The position numbers and the translations under genes were made by a program. A model generated the notes under the pieces. It was not told the origin of the DNA. It made no database searches and was given only the letters and a program-made list of their open reading frames with translations. Below, one piece after another: positions 44,896-47,314 of a DNA stretch of 47,314 bases. This stretch comes from Selenomonadales bacterium UBA7018 (GTDB lineage: Bacteria; Bacillota; Negativicutes; Selenomonadales; Selenomonadaceae): contig DJWY01000036.1 in NCBI GenBank assembly GCA_002448305.1, positions 1-47,314 on the forward strand, given 5' to 3'. The number at the start of each line of letters is the position of its first letter. The first letter of the stretch is position 1.

Positions 44896-47314
44896 TTAGT
44901 TCTGAACAAAAGCACCGTTTTCAACTCTGTAGGTTCTCATTTCTTCGCCGCTAGTGACAACGTAGTTAGCTTTGTCAGCATCTTGAATGGTGAGTCTGCC
45001 GCCGTCAGCGAAGTTGAGCGTTGCAGTAGAGCCTTCGAAGCTTGCGCCGGTGATTTGGTCAATGCTGACTTGAGTCAGGAAGACCGTATCGCCTTCGTGC
45101 GTACCGCTGATGGTGTCGTCGCCGTTGCCCATTGTGTAGTAGAAGTTGTTCTGTCCTGCACCGCCAACGAGCGAGTCATTACCTTCGGCACCTTCGCCGC
45201 CCCACAGGCTGTTCTTGCCAAGACCGCCAATAATTATATCGCTGGTGTCTTTGCCGCCTGCGAGTTCAGCCTTGCCGGTGTAGGTGCTAGCGTCAATGGT
45301 TCTGATGTCGCCGATGAAGTTGTCTTCTTGACCGCGCCATCCCGGATTGTCAAGCCAGATCTGAGCTTCTGTGCTGGTCGTGTCGTTGACCGTGAGTACC
45401 GCGTTCTGACCGGTTGCGACGAAGTAGTTAGCTTGTCCGTCATAGTCCAAAGTGGTCGAGTTGACTTGCGCGATTCGGTTATCGGTGACGTACATGTTAC
45501 GACCCATTGCGCCTTCAACAACAACTCTTTCAGTTGCGCCGGTGTTGCGGTTGCTGACTTCGATAACGACATCGTTTGTGCCTTTTGCATAGACATTGGA
45601 GGTGAAGTTGTTGTTGGTGTCGATTTCGATAACGTCAGCTACCGATCCGTCTGCTGCGGTGTCTGCGAACGCGAAGTTTTGAATTGTATTCTGTGCACCG
45701 TTGTTGTTGCCGAGTACGAAGAACTTCGTCTTTGCATCTTTGTCTTCGCCACTGTAACCAACCAAGGTGTTCTTGCCGCCGCCGCCGTACAAGGAGGTAT
45801 CGCCATTGCCAGCCGTGAAGACTTCGTTTGCCGCACCGCCGTAGAGAGTGGTCTTGCCCGTGCCGCCGATTACGTTCGTAATTCCGTCGAAGCCTGCCGC
45901 TGCGCCGTCGATTGTGCTGTTCCAATCGTCGCCGCTGAAGTTGACGTTGACATCTCCTGTCACTTCTGCGAACGTTACGCCGGAGTTGTTGCCCTTGAAG
46001 TAGTTCGCGCCCTTAGATGCGTCGATTACGGTGTCGCTATTTGCCGCGATTGCCGCGTTGACTGCTTTGGTGCCGTCTACGAAGCGTTGTTCGATATATT
46101 CGCCAGTGCCTGCGCCGACATCTGCGCTGCTTACGCTTGCTTCTGCACGGAAGTCACTGTTCTTAATCGTGAGTACGCCGTCTTGATACTTGAACGTCGT
46201 GTTGTTGAAGCTTACGTTGAGAACGTCGCCGGTATCTTCATCGAATCCGCCGTGCAAGCCAGTAATCGTATTGCGTCCGGCAGTTACAGCAACTGTTGCG
46301 CTTTCGCGGTTTTCGGTATCGTCAAGCGAGATTTGGTTGGAACCTTCGCCGCCGCTGACTATGTCGCCTTCGCCCGCAAAGATTGTATCATTGCCCTTGC
46401 CGCCCGCGATTGTCGAACCGTTAGTCTTCTTGCCGTCCTTGTTGCCGACGAGGATATAATCATCTTTCGTGTTGGCACCTACGTTGATTACGCCGCCCGC
46501 TTTATGCGTGAAGCCGACTGCTTGTTTATCGCCGTATTTATCGAACAGGTTGAAGATTGTCGAGCCTTCAGGATCTGCATTGCTCTCGAAGGTGACTTTT
46601 GCGGAGTAGCCTTCATCAGTGTTGCTCTTGATTTCAATCTTGCCGGTGCCGAAGTCAATTCCGCCATCTTCGATTACCTTTGCGAGATCTTCAGCACTTT
46701 CTTGAGCCGTCGCAATGCCAGCACCGCTAGAGGCTTTGTAGTTGCTAAGAACAACATTTACGTTAGCACTGTCGCTTGCAAGGTGGAGTTTATCTGCGCC
46801 GCCGTTCTTCATGTCGACGTTGACTTGAGCATCGCCGCGAACAACGATCTGATCGGCACCTGCGCCGCTCGTGACATTGACTCTGCCATTATCAGCGTCA
46901 CTGATAACCAAGTCGCCGCCGTAAGTCTTGCCCTTGCCGAGCGTGATATCTTTCTGACCCGCTGCGCCTGCACCAACATGCGCTATGTTGCCGCCTTCGT
47001 CATTGAACTTGACGCTTTCGTTGGTGGTTTCAGCCAATGTTACAGATACCGGTACAGGACTACTGCTAAAGTCGCCAGTTCCTTCAACTTCCGTAGCACC
47101 GTCGAAGCCGAGTGCACTCACAACACTTGAGCCAGTGGGATCGCTTGCCTTATTCAAATATTCAGGTGTTTCAATCTTCGTACCAGGTGTAGTGTCATCA
47201 GCGGTATCGTCAACGTCGGTGTCGTCCGTATCATCGGTGTCGTCGGTATCGTCAGAATCAGAATCTGCGTCGGAATCGGTGTCATCGGTGTCATCGGTGT
47301 CATCGGTATCATCG
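44896..47314 (-). CDS. RTX-like acidic repeat surface or secreted protein, C-terminal part (5' end beyond window)
   Basis: At least 805 residues; the frame stays open to the window edge, so the N-terminus is missing. The first 52 visible codons encode an Asp/Thr-rich linker of DDT repeats with a DSDADSDSD insert. The rest is acidic and glycine/asparagine-rich with scattered RTX-like nonapeptides: GGKGNDTIFAGEGD, GGAANEVFTAGNGD, GGLGKNSLWGGEG and NDSLVGGAG, which form calcium-binding beta-rolls. No cysteine is seen, and the end is VENGAFVQN. Such proteins are exported by type I secretion or act as surface adhesins. There is no signal or transporter in the window. It ends in a strong terminator. 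The plus-strand frame over the same region is only its shadow. Confidence 0.85.
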   Translation of the reverse strand, partial: DDTDDTDDTDDTDSDADSDSDDTDDTDDTDDTDVDDTADDTTPGTKIETPEYLNKASDPTGSSVVSALGFDGATEVEGTGDFSSSPVPVSVTLAETTNESVKFNDEGGNIAHVGAGAAGQKDITLGKGKTYGGDLVISDADNGRVNVTSGAGADQIVVRGDAQVNVDMKNGGADKLHLASDSANVNVVLSNYKASSGAGIATAQESAEDLAKVIEDGGIDFGTGKIEIKSNTDEGYSAKVTFESNADPEGSTIFNLFDKYGDKQAVGFTHKAGGVINVGANTKDDYILVGNKDGKKTNGSTIAGGKGNDTIFAGEGDIVSGGEGSNQISLDDTENRESATVAVTAGRNTITGLHGGFDEDTGDVLNVSFNNTTFKYQDGVLTIKNSDFRAEASVSSADVGAGTGEYIEQRFVDGTKAVNAAIAANSDTVIDASKGANYFKGNNSGVTFAEVTGDVNVNFSGDDWNSTIDGAAAGFDGITNVIGGTGKTTLYGGAANEVFTAGNGDTSLYGGGGKNTLVGYSGEDKDAKTKFFVLGNNNGAQNTIQNFAFADTAADGSVADVIEIDTNNNFTSNVYAKGTNDVVIEVSNRNTGATERVVVEGAMGRNMYVTDNRIAQVNSTTLDYDGQANYFVATGQNAVLTVNDTTSTEAQIWLDNPGWRGQEDNFIGDIRTIDASTYTGKAELAGGKDTSDIIIGGLGKNSLWGGEGAEGNDSLVGGAGQNNFYYTMGNGDDTISGTHEGDTVFLTQVSIDQITGASFEGSTATLNFADGGRLTIQDADKANYVVTSGEEMRTYRVENGAFVQN

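Noticed and set aside
44983..47130. Long open frame of about 715 codons on the plus strand opposite the RTX-like gene
   Set aside because: It has no ribosome site or family similarity, its composition mirrors the GC-rich codon pattern of the real gene, and the minus-strand protein has RTX motifs and a terminator.
47158..47314. Short tandem GATGACACC repeats at the right edge as a non-coding repeat
   Set aside because: They keep the reading frame and encode the Asp/Thr linker of the RTX-like protein.
1..47314. tRNA, rRNA, insertion sequence or prophage genes
   Set aside because: No cloverleaf, rRNA segment, transposase, integrase or phage structural gene was found when reading both strands; this was by eye, not by a profile search.

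Overview
This window looks like a chromosomal segment of a low-to-moderate GC, didermic Firmicute, most likely a Negativicute (Selenomonadales or a relative). Reasons: Firmicute gene orders (rsmD-coaD; dapF-gmk-rpoZ-coaBC; ribF-rlmD), a single long RelA/SpoT enzyme, a DUF3084 coiled-coil membrane protein, strong AGGAGG ribosome sites, many TTG starts, and a large acidic RTX-like surface or secreted protein. The genus cannot be fixed from the sequence alone.

Region 1 (1-11565, minus strand) is a phage-defence island that I read as a BREX type 4 system: brxP (PAPS-reductase-like PP-loop protein with two ferredoxin clusters), a large brxC-type ATPase, pglZ, and a short brxL. It is preceded by an unrecognised 465-residue protein and followed by a 68-residue zinc-ribbon protein and the first 49 residues of a cysteine desulfurase, which the window edge cuts. 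The genes are overlapping or nearly abutting. A cysteine desulfurase together with a PAPS-reductase/ferredoxin protein and no methyltransferase suggests that the self-mark could be sulfur-based, as in Dnd/Ssp phosphorothioation. brxP also contains patches of foreign-looking, CpG-poor sequence, as if parts had been swapped.

Region 2 (11559-17702, minus) holds housekeeping genes: a RuvC/YqgF-like nuclease, DUF3084, relA/spoT and recJ. The last two have nearly identical promoters.

Region 3 (17777-18370) is a non-coding-looking gap that contains a 32-residue toxin-like peptide gene, a convergent antisense RNA gene and the relic of a second copy: an Fst/par-like type I toxin-antitoxin locus. A second, independent locus of the same design (30-residue peptide) lies at 39847-40223.

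Region 4 (18369-27632): rlmD, ribF and a YgbA-type protein on minus; then an MFS exporter, a lipoprotein and an alpha/beta hydrolase on plus; serC on minus; a double-glycine-leader protein; ilvA, rsmD and coaD.

Region 5 (27633-38751): a coiled-coil protein, an unusual SGNH-like/citrate-lyase-ligase fusion, an OB-like membrane protein, two tandem paralogous 35/37-residue membrane peptides, der and a DUF512 protein on minus, then the dapF-gmk-rpoZ-coaBC operon and a PIN/TRAM membrane protein on plus. The DUF512 and dapF promoters share one palindromic -35 hexamer.

Region 6 (38752-47314): prmC, type I locus 2, tsaC/sua5, a SnoaL-like protein, glyA, a PAP2 phosphatase, a divergent HxlR regulator/FMN reductase pair, a 200-bp tandem duplication, and the C-terminal part of the RTX-like protein, which runs off the window.
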